Positions 7,486 to 16,246 of a stretch of 40,607 nucleotides of DNA are shown one piece after another. Location: contig JAWKQN010000027.1 in the NCBI GenBank assembly GCA_041390125.1, positions 1 through 40,607 of the forward strand. The letters are read 5' to 3'. Within the stretch, counting starts at the first letter, position 1. Every line of letters begins with the position of its first letter. The DNA is from Gemmatimonadota bacterium. GTDB taxonomy: Bacteria; Gemmatimonadota; Gemmatimonadetes; Longimicrobiales; Gaopeijiaceae. A model generated the notes under the pieces. That model did no database searches. It worked only from the letters and a program-made list of their open reading frames with translations, and had not been told where the DNA came from. Position numbers and translations under genes: made by a program.

Positions 7486-9096
7486 TCAGTCCAGCACCAC
7501 CATCCGCGCCTCGGTGATCTCGGGCATCTCCAGCAGGCGCTGCAGGGTGTCGCGGCCGACGCTGCCGTCCACCGACACCGCCGCCAGCGCGTCGCCCCCC
7601 TGCGCCAGACGCGCCTGGTGGTACTCGGCGATGTTCACGCCGAGCGTGCCGAGCAGCGTGCCCACCTTCCCGATGACACCCGGCACGTCCTGGTTCTTGA
7701 GGATCAGCAACGTGCCGGTCGGGCGCACATCCACCCGGTAGGGACCGATGCGGACGATCCGGGAATGGCCCTCCCCCAGCACCGTGCCGCCGATGCGCAG
7801 CTCCTCGCTGGCCGTCTCGAGCACCACCTCGAGGAACTCGGCGTAGTCGGAGCGCGCCGCAGTGCGGGAGCGACTCACGTCGATTCCGCGACCGGAGGCG
7901 AGATGGCCGGCGTTGACGAAGTTCACCTGATCGCGTCCGAGCACGTTCTGGAGCACACCCGCCAGGACGGCCTGGGAGAGGGGACGCAGCGCTTCGGTGG
8001 ACGCGCCGGCATAGCGCACCTCCACGCGGCGCATGGCGCCGTCCGCGAGCGCGCACGCGACGCGGCCCAGGCGCTGTCCCAGCTCCAGCAGCGGGCGCAG
8101 GCGGCGCAGCGTCTCGCCACCGACGGCCGGCGCATTCACGGCCCGCGTCAGATCGCCCTCCAGCAGGGCCAGGCGCACCGCGTCGGCGATCTCGAGCGCC
8201 ACCAGCTCCTGCGCCTCGGCCGTGGAGGCGCCCAGGTGGGGCGTCAACACGAGGTTGGGCGCGCCCCGCAGCGGGCTGCCCTCCTGGAGCGGCTCGTGCT
8301 CGTAGACGTCCAGCGCGGCGCCTGCGATGGTACCCGCGTGCAGCGCCTCGGCGAGCGCGTCCTCGTCCACGACACCGCCGCGGGCCACGTTGATGAGCAG
8401 CACGCCGGGCTTGAGCGCCTTCAGGCGCGCGGCGTCGATCAGGCCGCGCGTGGACTCCGTGAGCGGCACGTGCAGCGAGATCACGTCGGCTTCGCCGAGC
8501 ACGGTGTCGAGATCCGCCGCCTCGAGGTTGAGCTCCTCGGCGCGCTGCGCGCTCAGGTACGGGTCGTACGCCAGGACGCGCATCCCGAACGCGAGACAGC
8601 GGCGCGCCACCTCGCCCCCGATGCGTCCCGCGCCGACCAGACCGAGCGTCTTGCCCCGCAGCTCGACCCCCTGGGTCTTGGACCACGTACCGCTGCGCAG
8701 CGCCTGGTCCGCGGCAGGAACGCCGCGCGCCAGCCCCAGCATGAGCGCCATGGTCAGCTCGGCGGCGGAGATGGTGTTGCCCGCGGGCGCGTTGAGCACG
8801 GGGATTCCGCGCGCGGTGGCGGCCTCGAGATCGATGTTGTCGACGCCCACGCCCGCGCGGCCGATCACCTCCAGGACGAGCGCGTGCTGCAGGAGCTCCG
8901 CATCCACCCGGGTCTTGGAGCGGACGAGCAGACCGTGTGCGGTGGGCAGCTCGGACAGGAGCTGGTCGGGTGTGGAGACGCGGACGACCTGGAAGCGCTC
9001 GTCGCGGGTCAGCGGCTCCAGGCCGGAGGCGGAGATGCCGTCCGCGACGAGGATCCGGAAGGGCGTGGCGGCGGTGTGCGGCGTGGCGGCGTTCAT
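7486..9096 (-). CDS. serA: D-3-phosphoglycerate dehydrogenase
   Basis: First enzyme of serine synthesis: oxidises 3-phosphoglycerate to 3-phosphohydroxypyruvate with NAD+. The NAD-binding loop GLVGAGRIG is at about residues 152-160. The catalytic set is Arg239 (NVARGG), Glu268 (YEHEP) and His287 (TPHLGAS). The 536-residue length matches the long form, with an intervening domain and a C-terminal ACT domain beginning near residue 460 (GTLLILKNQDVPGVIGKVG), which commonly binds serine for feedback control. The ATG at 9096 overlaps the stop of the aminotransferase gene (ATGA), so the two steps of serine synthesis are encoded back to back. Confidence 0.95.
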   Translation of the reverse strand: MNAATPHTAATPFRILVADGISASGLEPLTRDERFQVVRVSTPDQLLSELPTAHGLLVRSKTRVDAELLQHALVLEVIGRAGVGVDNIDLEAATARGIPVLNAPAGNTISAAELTMALMLGLARGVPAADQALRSGTWSKTQGVELRGKTLGLVGAGRIGGEVARRCLAFGMRVLAYDPYLSAQRAEELNLEAADLDTVLGEADVISLHVPLTESTRGLIDAARLKALKPGVLLINVARGGVVDEDALAEALHAGTIAGAALDVYEHEPLQEGSPLRGAPNLVLTPHLGASTAEAQELVALEIADAVRLALLEGDLTRAVNAPAVGGETLRRLRPLLELGQRLGRVACALADGAMRRVEVRYAGASTEALRPLSQAVLAGVLQNVLGRDQVNFVNAGHLASGRGIDVSRSRTAARSDYAEFLEVVLETASEELRIGGTVLGEGHSRIVRIGPYRVDVRPTGTLLILKNQDVPGVIGKVGTLLGTLGVNIAEYHQARLAQGGDALAAVSVDGSVGRDTLQRLLEMPEITEARMVVLD

Positions 9097-10196
9097 CGAG
9101 CCAGCCCCTCCAGCACGGTGCCGAGATCCCCGAGCAGCCGCTCGAGCGCCTCCAGCGTGTGATCGCCCATGTGGCCGATCCGCACCGACGTGGGCTTCAG
9201 CTTCCCGTAGCCGCCGCCGATCACCCACCCCTTCGCCTTCATGCCCGCCACGACGGCCGGGCCGTCCATCCCGTCCGGAAGCGTGACGCAGGTCACGGTG
9301 GGCGAGCGCACGCCCTCCGGTGCCAGCACGCCGATGCCCACGCCGTCCGCCGCCTGCGCCTCCACCCAGGCCAGGGTGCGGTCGCGGAGCGCCGCATGGC
9401 GGGCCCAGCGCGCCTCCAGGGTCTCGGACGCGATGCGCTGCAGCTGGACGTCCAGCGCGTAGAAGAGCGAGACGGCCGGTGTGTTGGGCGTCTCGAACGT
9501 CTTGAGCTTCTTCATGAATTCGTGCAGATCGAAGTAGACGCCCTTGCGGGTGGCGACGGCGGAGCGCTCCATCATGCGCTCGGAGGCCACCCCGAATGCG
9601 AGGCCCGGCGGCACCGCGAGGGCCTTCTGGGAGCCGGTCAGCACGAAATCGAGCCCCCAATCGTCCGTGCGGACGGGCGCGCCACCCACGCTGGTCACCC
9701 CGTCCACCAGGACCAGCACGTCCGGATGCTCGCGCACGACCGCTGCGATCTCCCCGACCGGGTTCAACACGCCGGTGGACGTCTCGGAGTGCACGACCGT
9801 CACGGCCTCGTAGTCTCCGCCCGCCAGGCGCTCCCGCACGGCCGCGGGATCGTGGGCCTCGCCCCAGGGGACCTCCAGCACGTCCACCTCCAGGCCGCAG
9901 GCACGGGCGATCTCGGCGAAGCGCTCCGAGAAGGCTCCGTTGACCAGCGAGAGCACCTTGCGGTGCGCGCCGTTGCGCACGGCCGCCTCCATCAGGCCGG
10001 TCGCGGAGGAGCTGCTCACGATCACGGGTCGCTCCGTGCGGAAGACCTCTTTGAGGCCGTCCTGCAACCGCTCCATGAGCGTGCGGATGGCGGCGCCGCG
10101 ATGCCCGATCATCGGACGGGTCTGCGCCGCCAGCACATCGGGGTGGACCTCGGTCGGTCCGGGCAGGAAGAACGAACCTTCATCCAGGAGGGACAT
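9093..10196 (-). CDS. Class V aminotransferase, probable phosphoserine aminotransferase
   Basis: PLP enzyme of the alanine-glyoxylate/serine-pyruvate aminotransferase group (fold type I). Motifs are FLPGPTEVHP at the N-terminus, the substrate loop SSSSATGLMEAA, the PLP-binding aspartate in LVDGVTSVG, and the Schiff-base lysine Lys191 in TGSQKALAVPPG. ATG at 10196 overlaps the dCMP deaminase stop by one base (TGATG), and the gene's own stop overlaps the serA start. Being welded to serA, it most likely converts phosphohydroxypyruvate to phosphoserine, as class V enzymes do in some bacteria and archaea that lack the classical SerC; alanine-glyoxylate activity is the alternative. The specific substrate is inferred from context. 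Confidence 0.88.
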   Translation of the reverse strand: MSLLDEGSFFLPGPTEVHPDVLAAQTRPMIGHRGAAIRTLMERLQDGLKEVFRTERPVIVSSSSATGLMEAAVRNGAHRKVLSLVNGAFSERFAEIARACGLEVDVLEVPWGEAHDPAAVRERLAGGDYEAVTVVHSETSTGVLNPVGEIAAVVREHPDVLVLVDGVTSVGGAPVRTDDWGLDFVLTGSQKALAVPPGLAFGVASERMMERSAVATRKGVYFDLHEFMKKLKTFETPNTPAVSLFYALDVQLQRIASETLEARWARHAALRDRTLAWVEAQAADGVGIGVLAPEGVRSPTVTCVTLPDGMDGPAVVAGMKAKGWVIGGGYGKLKPTSVRIGHMGDHTLEALERLLGDLGTVLEGLAR

Positions 10197-10720
10197 CACC
10201 ACTGGTATCCTCGCCACCGGGTGTAGTGGACGGTCCGCACTCCCGCACATTCCAGGATGTCGAGACCGTCCCGCTTCCGGTACGCTTCGCGGTAGAACAG
10301 GTGGGAGACGTTGGCCTGCGCGATCAGCTTGGCGCACATCGCGCAGGGGCTGGCCGTGACGAACGCCACCTTGTTCGGCAGCGCGCCGGGCGCCTTGACC
10401 AGGGCGTTCATCTCGGAGTGGATGCAGCCGCAGGCACCGGGGATCTCGGTGTCGCAGGCGTTGGGAAAGCCGCGCACGTTCCCGTTGTAGCCGATGGCCA
10501 CCACGTTCTCGAGCGCGGCGTCCGTGAGGACGGTCCCCACCTGCAGGCGGGCGCAGGTGCTGCGCTTGGCCAGCTCCTCGGCCATGCGCATGTAGACCTC
10601 GAACAAGGGCGGCCGGTCCACCGTCCAGGCGGCCCGCTCCTCGGGGCCCAACCCGTGCACCAGGTTGAGCGGATGGTCGTTCTCGTCGACCAGATCCCTG
10701 TGGAGGGGACGATCCGACAC
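10196..10720 (-). CDS. Deoxycytidylate (dCMP) deaminase family protein
   Basis: Zinc-dependent cytidine/deoxycytidylate deaminase fold, expected to turn dCMP into dUMP for dTTP supply (the ComEB group). The catalytic histidine and glutamate are in CIHSEMNALV and the two zinc cysteines in SPCAMCAKL. The segment AKRSTCARLQVGTVL followed by AIGYNGNVRGF is typical of dCMP deaminases. The start is uncertain: the frame is open to 10810, which would run into bipA, so I chose GTG at 10720, giving 174 residues; a later GTG before HGLGPEE is also possible. It sits between bipA and the serine genes on the same strand, with one-base overlap to the aminotransferase. Confidence 0.87.
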   Translation of the reverse strand: MSDRPLHRDLVDENDHPLNLVHGLGPEERAAWTVDRPPLFEVYMRMAEELAKRSTCARLQVGTVLTDAALENVVAIGYNGNVRGFPNACDTEIPGACGCIHSEMNALVKAPGALPNKVAFVTASPCAMCAKLIAQANVSHLFYREAYRKRDGLDILECAGVRTVHYTRWRGYQW

Positions 10721-10763
10721 GGCGGACGCTACCAGGGCGCGGGGGACATTCGCTGCGATCCGA

Positions 10764-12602
10764 TCAGGTGAGCGCCAGCTTCTTCGCGCTCTTCTTCCGC
10801 TGGTTGGCATCCAAGACGCGCTTGCGGAGTCGGAGCGCGTCCGGCGTCACCTCGATCAGCTCGTCCTCCTCGATGAACTCGAGCGCGAGTTCCAGCGTGA
10901 GGCGCCGCGGCGGCTCCAACCGGATGTTCTCGTCTGCGGAGGCCGCCCGGATGTTCGTGAGCTTCTTGCCCTTGCAGACGTTGACGTCCAGGTCGCCCGG
11001 GCGGACGTGCTCACCCACGATCATCCCCGTGTAGACCGGATCGCCGGGCTCCACGAACATGGTCGCGCGCTCCTGCAGGTTGTAGAGCGCGTACCCGACG
11101 GCCTCCCCTTCCCGGTCCGCGACCAGGACGCCGCGCTTACGCCCCGGGATGATGCCGCCCCAGGGCCCGTATTCCAGGAAGTTGTGGTGCAGGATGCCTT
11201 CGCCCCGCGTGTCCGTCATGAACTCGGAGCGGTAGCCGAAGAGCCCGCGCGAAGCCAGACGGAAGCGCAGCCGGGTGGCACCCGAGTCCATGGTGCGCAT
11301 GTCGGTCATCTCGGCCCGGCGCTGGCCCAGCTTCTCGATGACCACGCCCACGCTGTCGCTCGGCACCTCGACCACGACCTCCTCGTACGGCTCGAGCCGC
11401 TGGCCGTTGTCGTCCACCTTGACCACCACGCGCGGGCGCGAGACCTGGAACTCGTAGCCTTCGCGGCGCATGGTCTCCATGAGGATGGTCAGGTGCAACT
11501 CGCCGCGGCCGGACACGGTGAAGGTGTCCGTCTGATCCGTGTCCTCCACGCGCAGCGCCACGTTCTTCTCCAGCTCGCGCATCAGGCGCTCACGCACCTG
11601 GCGGGTGGTGACGAACTTTCCCGCGCGTCCCGAGAACGGGGAATCGTTGACGGTGAAGTCCACGGAGAGGGTGGGCTCCTCCACCTGGATCCCGCGCAGA
11701 CGCTCCGGGTGGTCGGGCTCGCAGAGCGTGCGGCCGATCTCGATGTCCTCCAACCCCGCCAGCGCCACGATGTCGCCCGCGCCCGCCTCCTCGATCTCGA
11801 CGCGGCGCAAGCCGTCGAAGCCGTAGAGGCGCATGACCTTCGCCCGCTGCATCGACTCGTCCTCGACCGGGCCCGGCTCCCCGTAGTCCAGGAGCACGAT
11901 CGGATCGCCCAGGTGCACGCGTCCCCGCTCGATCCGGCCGATGGCCACCTGGCCCACGTAGGACGAGTAGTCCAGCGTGGAGATGAGCATCTGGAACGGT
12001 CCCTCTTCGTCCACGACCGGGGCCGGTACGGCCGCGATGATGGTCTCGAACAGCGGGGCGAGGTCTTCGCCCACCTCGCCGGGCTTCAAGGCCACCCAGC
12101 CCTCGCGCCCGGAGGCGTAGAGGAACGGCGCGTCCAACTGGGCGTCGTTGGCCTCGAGGTCGAAGAACAGCTCGAGCACCTCGTCGTGCACGGCCGCCGG
12201 CCGCGCGTCCGCGCGGTCGACCTTGTTGATCAGCACCACGGGCTGCAGCCCCAGCTCCAGGGCCTTGCGGGTGACGAAACGGGTCTGGGGCATGGGCCCC
12301 TCCGCCGCGTCGACCAGGATCAGCACGCCGTCGACCATGCGCAGGATACGCTCCACCTCGCCGCCGAAGTCGGCGTGCCCGGGGGTGTCGACGACGTTGA
12401 TCTTCACGTCCTTCCAGCGCACGGACGTGTTCTTGGACAGGATCGTGATGCCTCGCTCCCGCTCCAGCGGGTTCGAGTCCATGACCCGTTCTTCGACCTG
12501 TTGATTGTCCCGGAAGACGCCCGCCTGGCGGAGCATCTGGTCGACGAGGGTGGTCTTCCCGTGGTCGACGTGGGCGATGATGGCGATGTTGCGAATGTCC
12601 AT
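10764..12602 (-). CDS. bipA: Ribosome-associated translational GTPase BipA/TypA
   Basis: EF-G-like GTPase that binds the ribosome and assists large-subunit assembly under stress or cold. G1 is AHVDHGKTTL (residues 10-19), G2 lies in ERERGITILSKN, G3 is DTPGHADF and G4 is NKVDRADA. After the GTPase domain come the beta-barrel domain (YVGQVAIGRIERG), the EF-G-like domains (GRGELHLTILMETMRREGYEF) and the BipA-specific C-terminal part with SRGLFGYRSEFMTDTRGEG and PGDPVYTGMIVGEH. At 612 residues it is full length. The ATG at 12602 is shared by the family start MDIRNIAIIAHVDHG. It probably leads a minus-strand transcript into the dCMP deaminase, 43 bases further on. Confidence 0.97.
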   Translation of the reverse strand: MDIRNIAIIAHVDHGKTTLVDQMLRQAGVFRDNQQVEERVMDSNPLERERGITILSKNTSVRWKDVKINVVDTPGHADFGGEVERILRMVDGVLILVDAAEGPMPQTRFVTRKALELGLQPVVLINKVDRADARPAAVHDEVLELFFDLEANDAQLDAPFLYASGREGWVALKPGEVGEDLAPLFETIIAAVPAPVVDEEGPFQMLISTLDYSSYVGQVAIGRIERGRVHLGDPIVLLDYGEPGPVEDESMQRAKVMRLYGFDGLRRVEIEEAGAGDIVALAGLEDIEIGRTLCEPDHPERLRGIQVEEPTLSVDFTVNDSPFSGRAGKFVTTRQVRERLMRELEKNVALRVEDTDQTDTFTVSGRGELHLTILMETMRREGYEFQVSRPRVVVKVDDNGQRLEPYEEVVVEVPSDSVGVVIEKLGQRRAEMTDMRTMDSGATRLRFRLASRGLFGYRSEFMTDTRGEGILHHNFLEYGPWGGIIPGRKRGVLVADREGEAVGYALYNLQERATMFVEPGDPVYTGMIVGEHVRPGDLDVNVCKGKKLTNIRAASADENIRLEPPRRLTLELALEFIEEDELIEVTPDALRLRKRVLDANQRKKSAKKLALT

Positions 12603-12978
12603 GACAGGCGCCGGCGCGGCCGGGCGGGTGTGGGAAGCAGGGGAGAAGATAACGCCGGCGGGGCTGCCCGTGGGGTCGACCGCCCGGCCGACGCCCGCTC
12701 CGCCGCTGGGTGCTGCTCCGCTCCAGGGGCCCGGCAGCGACCCGGGGCCGTCGGTGCCAGCGTCCGGCCCGAGGGGGGTGTGCGGCCCTGGACGCGCTCG
12801 GATCCCGGGCCGACCCGCCGTCGCCCCCTGGCGCGTTGCCCCTCCACGGGTCCCGGCTCTCCCCGGCCCCCGTCAGCGCGCCCGACCCGCAGCCGCAGCG
12901 CGGCGCGTTGCCCCACCGCGAGCCCCGCGGCAACTTGGAAGCCATTCCCGACAGATCCTCCGGCCCCGAGCCCCGTCC
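12603..12978. other. Gene-free divergent region between bipA and the sigma factor gene
   Basis: 376 bases without a convincing gene. On the minus strand TTATCT sits about 50 bases before the bipA start as a possible -10 element, without a clear -35. On the plus side a 25-base imperfect direct repeat starting GGCGCGTTGCCCC occurs at 12830-12854 and 12902-12926, 72 bases apart. It is described in the findings. Confidence 0.45.
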
Positions 12979-13605
12979 ATGACGGACCGACCCCCGTCCG
13001 AGGCCCCGACCACCGGCCACGCCATCACCCACGCCCTCCACCAGGTCTCGGAGGGCGACGCGGAGGCGCAGGACCGGCTCTGGCGCCTCACCTACGATGA
13101 GCTCTACCGGTTGGCTTCCCGGCTGATGAGCCATGAGCGGGTGGGCCACACCCTGTCGCCCGCGGACCTGATCGGGGAGCTCTGGCTCAAGCTCGTGGAC
13201 CAGGACCGGATCAACTGGCGCGACCGTGCCCACTTCTACGGCGTGGCGGCCCGGGCCTGCCGACGGATCCTGATCGACCATGCCCGCCGGCACCGCGCCC
13301 AGAAGCGGGGATCCGGGGCGGCCCGGGTCACGATCGACCGGATCCAGATCCAGACCGACGACGGCGCGGAGGACCTCGTGGCCCTCGATCAGGCGCTTGC
13401 ACGCTTGAGGGAGATGGACGACCGCCTCTACCAGGTGGTCGAGCTCCGCTATTTCGGGGACCTCTCCGAGGAAGAGACCGCCCAGATGCTGGAGATCTCC
13501 ACGCGGACCGTGCGCCGCGACCTGGTCAAGGCCAAGGGCTGGCTCTACACGCAGCTCTCGGCGACGGCGCCCCCCGACGACGGGTCCGACCCCACCCCGA
13601 CATGA
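12979..13605 (+). CDS. ECF-type RNA polymerase sigma factor (kinase-linked group)
   Basis: Alternative sigma factor of the ECF type found next to Ser/Thr kinases in Gemmatimonadota, Acidobacteriota and Planctomycetes. Sigma region 2 covers about residues 15-100 (DAEAQDRLWRLTYDELYRLA; HTLSPADLIGELWLKL; HFYGVAARACRRILIDHAR). Region 4 covers about 140-195 with the helix-turn-helix VVELRYFGDLSEEETAQM then ISTRTVRRDLVKAKGWL. There is no own anti-sigma factor. ATG 12979 gives 208 residues, normal for the group, although the frame is open upstream. The stop overlaps the kinase start (ATGA), so sigma factor and kinase are made together; control of the sigma factor by the kinase is inference. Confidence 0.92.
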   Translation: MTDRPPSEAPTTGHAITHALHQVSEGDAEAQDRLWRLTYDELYRLASRLMSHERVGHTLSPADLIGELWLKLVDQDRINWRDRAHFYGVAARACRRILIDHARRHRAQKRGSGAARVTIDRIQIQTDDGAEDLVALDQALARLREMDDRLYQVVELRYFGDLSEEETAQMLEISTRTVRRDLVKAKGWLYTQLSATAPPDDGSDPTPT

Positions 13606-16208
13606 GCGGCCTGAGCCCGGAACGCTGGGAGCAGGTCTCGGCGATCCTCGACGAGGCCCTCGAACTCGAGCCCGACGCCGTCGTTCCCTTCCTGGACGAG
13701 CGCTGCGGCTCGGACGAGGACCTGCGCCGCGAGGTCGAGCTGATGCTCGACGCCTGCGCCCGGGCCGAGCATCTGATGGACCGCCCGCCGGCCCTGTCGG
13801 TGAAGGGCATGATCGAGCAGTCCGTCGGCAACGAGGCACGCGGTCAGCTCGGCCCGGGCGACCTGGTCGGCGCCTACCGCATCGTGGACCTGCTCGGACG
13901 CGGGGGCATGGGAGCCGTCTACCTGGCGGAGCGCGCAGACGGGGAGTTCGAGCGTCAGGTGGCGCTCAAGGTCGTCAAGCGCGGCATGGACTCGGACGAG
14001 ATCCTCGAGCGCTTCCGCGCGGAACGGCAGATCCTGGCCGGGCTCGAGCACCCCAACATCGCCGGACTGCTGGACGGCGGCATCACCGCGGACGGGCGGC
14101 CCTTCTTCGCGATGGAGCTGGCCGTCGGCGAGCCCATCGACGTGTGGTGCGACCGTCTGCGCCTGCCGCTCCGGAAGCGGGTGGAGCTGTTCGCGGTGGT
14201 CTGCGACGCCGTGCAGCACGCCCACCGCAACCTGGTGGTGCACCGGGACCTGAAGCCCGGCAACATCATCGTGACCGAGACGGGCGAGGTGAAGCTGCTC
14301 GACTTCGGCATCGCGAAGGTGCTCGACCCCAGCCACGGAACGGACGACCGCACCCGCGGGCTCGGGGTGCGCCTCACGCCCGAGTACGCCGCCCCCGAGC
14401 AGGTGATGCAGGCCGCCACCACCACGGCCACGGACGTCTACGCGCTCGGGGTGGTCCTCTACGAGCTGCTGAGCGGGCAGCGGCCGTACACGTTCGCGAC
14501 GGGGTCGCTCCAGGAGATCGAAGACCTCGTCTGCAATACGGACCCTCGCCCGCCGAGCGCGCGGGTTGCGTTCCGTGACGACCACGAGAGCGCCGACACC
14601 GGCGGACTGCCGCGCACCAGTTGGCTGCGGACGTCCAATCCGTCCACGCTGCGCCAGGGCCTGTCCGGCGACCTGGACTCGATCGTCCTGAAGGCGATGG
14701 AGAAGGAGCCGGCACGCCGCTACGGGACGGCTGCCGAGCTACGCCAGGATCTGCTGAACTACCTGGAAGGACGTCCCGTCGACGCGCACGCGCAGACCGG
14801 ACTGTACCGGATGGGCAAGTTCATCCGCCGCAACCGACTGGTGGTAGGGTTGGGCAGCGCGGCCGCGGCTGCGCTCGTGATCGGCGCGGGCGTCGCCACC
14901 GCGTTCGGTCTGGAAGCCCAACGCGCGCGGCGCCTCGCCGAGGACCAGGCCCAGCGCGCGCAGCGGACGCAGGATTTCATGGTATCGGTGCTCGAGACGT
15001 TCGATCCCAACGAGACGGACGGGCAGGTGCTGAGCTCGCGCTCGCTCATCACCCGAGCCATGGCCGAGCTGGACACGCTGAGCGGTCAACCGCTCCTCAA
15101 GGCGGGCAGCTTGAACGCACTCGGTCAGGTGGCCTTCAACCTCGGCGAGAGGCATCTCGCGGACTCCATCTTTGCCATGAGCGAGCAGATCCTCCGGCGC
15201 GACACCCTGGACGTGCCGCTGCTCGCAACGACGCTCAGTTGGCAGGGCCGCCTCGCGAACGAACGCGAGGAGCCGGACGCCATCGAGTTGCTACGGCAGG
15301 CGGTCGCGTTGCGCGAGTCGGATCCCGCACACTCCGATCGTCTCCTGGCCGCCGATCTTCTCGAACTCGCCTTCGCGTTGACCGTGCCGGACTCAGCCGG
15401 CCCCGAAGAGTACGCCGAGTCACAGGATCTGCTCGACCGCGCGCACGCGATGGGCCTGGACGAACGTCTCGAGGCCCGCCGCCTGGAGTACCAGGGCGAC
15501 CTCGAGTTCACGCGGGACGACTACGTCGCCGCGCGCGAGCTCTATCGGCAGAGCCGCGACCTGCGGCTCCATGTCCTCCCCGAGAACCACCCCGAGCTGG
15601 GACGCGCGTGGCTGGGCCTGGGTGTGGGATACCGATGGACCGGTCAGCCCGACAGCGCCGTCTTCGCGCTGCAGCGCTCGGCCGAGATCTTCGCGCATGC
15701 GTACGGGGAACGGCACCCTCTGCTGGGCAACGCGCTGTACCGCACCGGCCTGCAGCTCGTCCGCACGGGACGCGTTGCCGACGGCGAATCGTACCTACGC
15801 CAGGCGATCGACCAGTCGTCCCCTGAGGAGCGTACGGAGGTGCGCACGCTGGGGATGGCGGCGCTGGCTCTCGGGACCAGCCTGTTCGAGCAACGACGCG
15901 ACGGTGAAGCCGAGCCGTTCCTGCGGGACGCGATCCACTACATCCCGATGATCGCGCGTCTGCGCGGCACGGAGAACGCCGCCCGCACGCAACTGGCGCG
16001 GATCCTGGCGCGGCGGGGCGAGCTGGACGAGGCGGCGGCCGTGCTCCGCGCCGTCGTGGACTCGACGCAGGTGGACGACGCCTCCCGCCGCGAGGCGCTC
16101 GAGCAGCTCGCCGAGCTGGAGGAGCGCCGGGGCCGCAGCGACGCGGCGGCTGGATACCGCGCCCAGCTCGCCTCCCTACCGTCTCCGGGAATGCCGGAGG
16201 ACGGGTAG
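13602..16208 (+). CDS. Receptor-type Ser/Thr protein kinase with C-terminal TPR-like region
   Basis: Hanks-type kinase of the PknB kind. The glycine loop is LLGRGGMGAVYLAE, the ATP lysine is Lys123 (VALKVVK), the catalytic loop is HRDLKPGN with Asp216, and the metal site is DFG at Asp234. The activation segment ends LTPEYAAPEQ. A single transmembrane helix (about 413-436, LVVGLGSAAAAALVIGAG) separates the cytoplasmic kinase from a roughly 430-residue outer part made of helical repeats of TPR type (for example ELGRAWLGLGVGYRWTGQPD). The N-terminal 85 residues form a helical lead with SPERWEQVSAILDEAL, typical of the group. Co-encoded with the ECF sigma factor through a four-base overlap. The signal sensed is unknown. 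Confidence 0.94.
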   Translation: MSGLSPERWEQVSAILDEALELEPDAVVPFLDERCGSDEDLRREVELMLDACARAEHLMDRPPALSVKGMIEQSVGNEARGQLGPGDLVGAYRIVDLLGRGGMGAVYLAERADGEFERQVALKVVKRGMDSDEILERFRAERQILAGLEHPNIAGLLDGGITADGRPFFAMELAVGEPIDVWCDRLRLPLRKRVELFAVVCDAVQHAHRNLVVHRDLKPGNIIVTETGEVKLLDFGIAKVLDPSHGTDDRTRGLGVRLTPEYAAPEQVMQAATTTATDVYALGVVLYELLSGQRPYTFATGSLQEIEDLVCNTDPRPPSARVAFRDDHESADTGGLPRTSWLRTSNPSTLRQGLSGDLDSIVLKAMEKEPARRYGTAAELRQDLLNYLEGRPVDAHAQTGLYRMGKFIRRNRLVVGLGSAAAAALVIGAGVATAFGLEAQRARRLAEDQAQRAQRTQDFMVSVLETFDPNETDGQVLSSRSLITRAMAELDTLSGQPLLKAGSLNALGQVAFNLGERHLADSIFAMSEQILRRDTLDVPLLATTLSWQGRLANEREEPDAIELLRQAVALRESDPAHSDRLLAADLLELAFALTVPDSAGPEEYAESQDLLDRAHAMGLDERLEARRLEYQGDLEFTRDDYVAARELYRQSRDLRLHVLPENHPELGRAWLGLGVGYRWTGQPDSAVFALQRSAEIFAHAYGERHPLLGNALYRTGLQLVRTGRVADGESYLRQAIDQSSPEERTEVRTLGMAALALGTSLFEQRRDGEAEPFLRDAIHYIPMIARLRGTENAARTQLARILARRGELDEAAAVLRAVVDSTQVDDASRREALEQLAELEERRGRSDAAAGYRAQLASLPSPGMPEDG

Positions 16209-16240
16209 GATCGCGCGGCCTTCGTTCGGCCGCGCGATCC
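16208..16240. terminator. Strong bidirectional hairpin between convergent genes
   Basis: A perfect 13-bp inverted repeat, GGATCGCGCGGCC (16208-16220) and GGCCGCGCGATCC (16228-16240), with the loop TTCGTTC. It starts on the last base of the kinase stop codon and lies just before the end of the facing gene, so it can serve both. No T-run follows, as is common in very GC-rich genomes. Confidence 0.7.
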
Positions 16241-16246
16241 CCCGGG

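Noticed and set aside
12469..12482. GGTTCGAGTCC, a tRNA T-loop-like sequence
   Set aside because: It lies within bipA at a conserved protein position (SNPLER), and no cloverleaf can be built around it.
10665..13100. Plus-strand ORF of 811 codons across bipA and the dCMP deaminase gene
   Set aside because: It is antisense to clear genes with full catalytic motifs; long antisense frames are expected at this GC content and the product is His/Arg/Gln-rich without domains.
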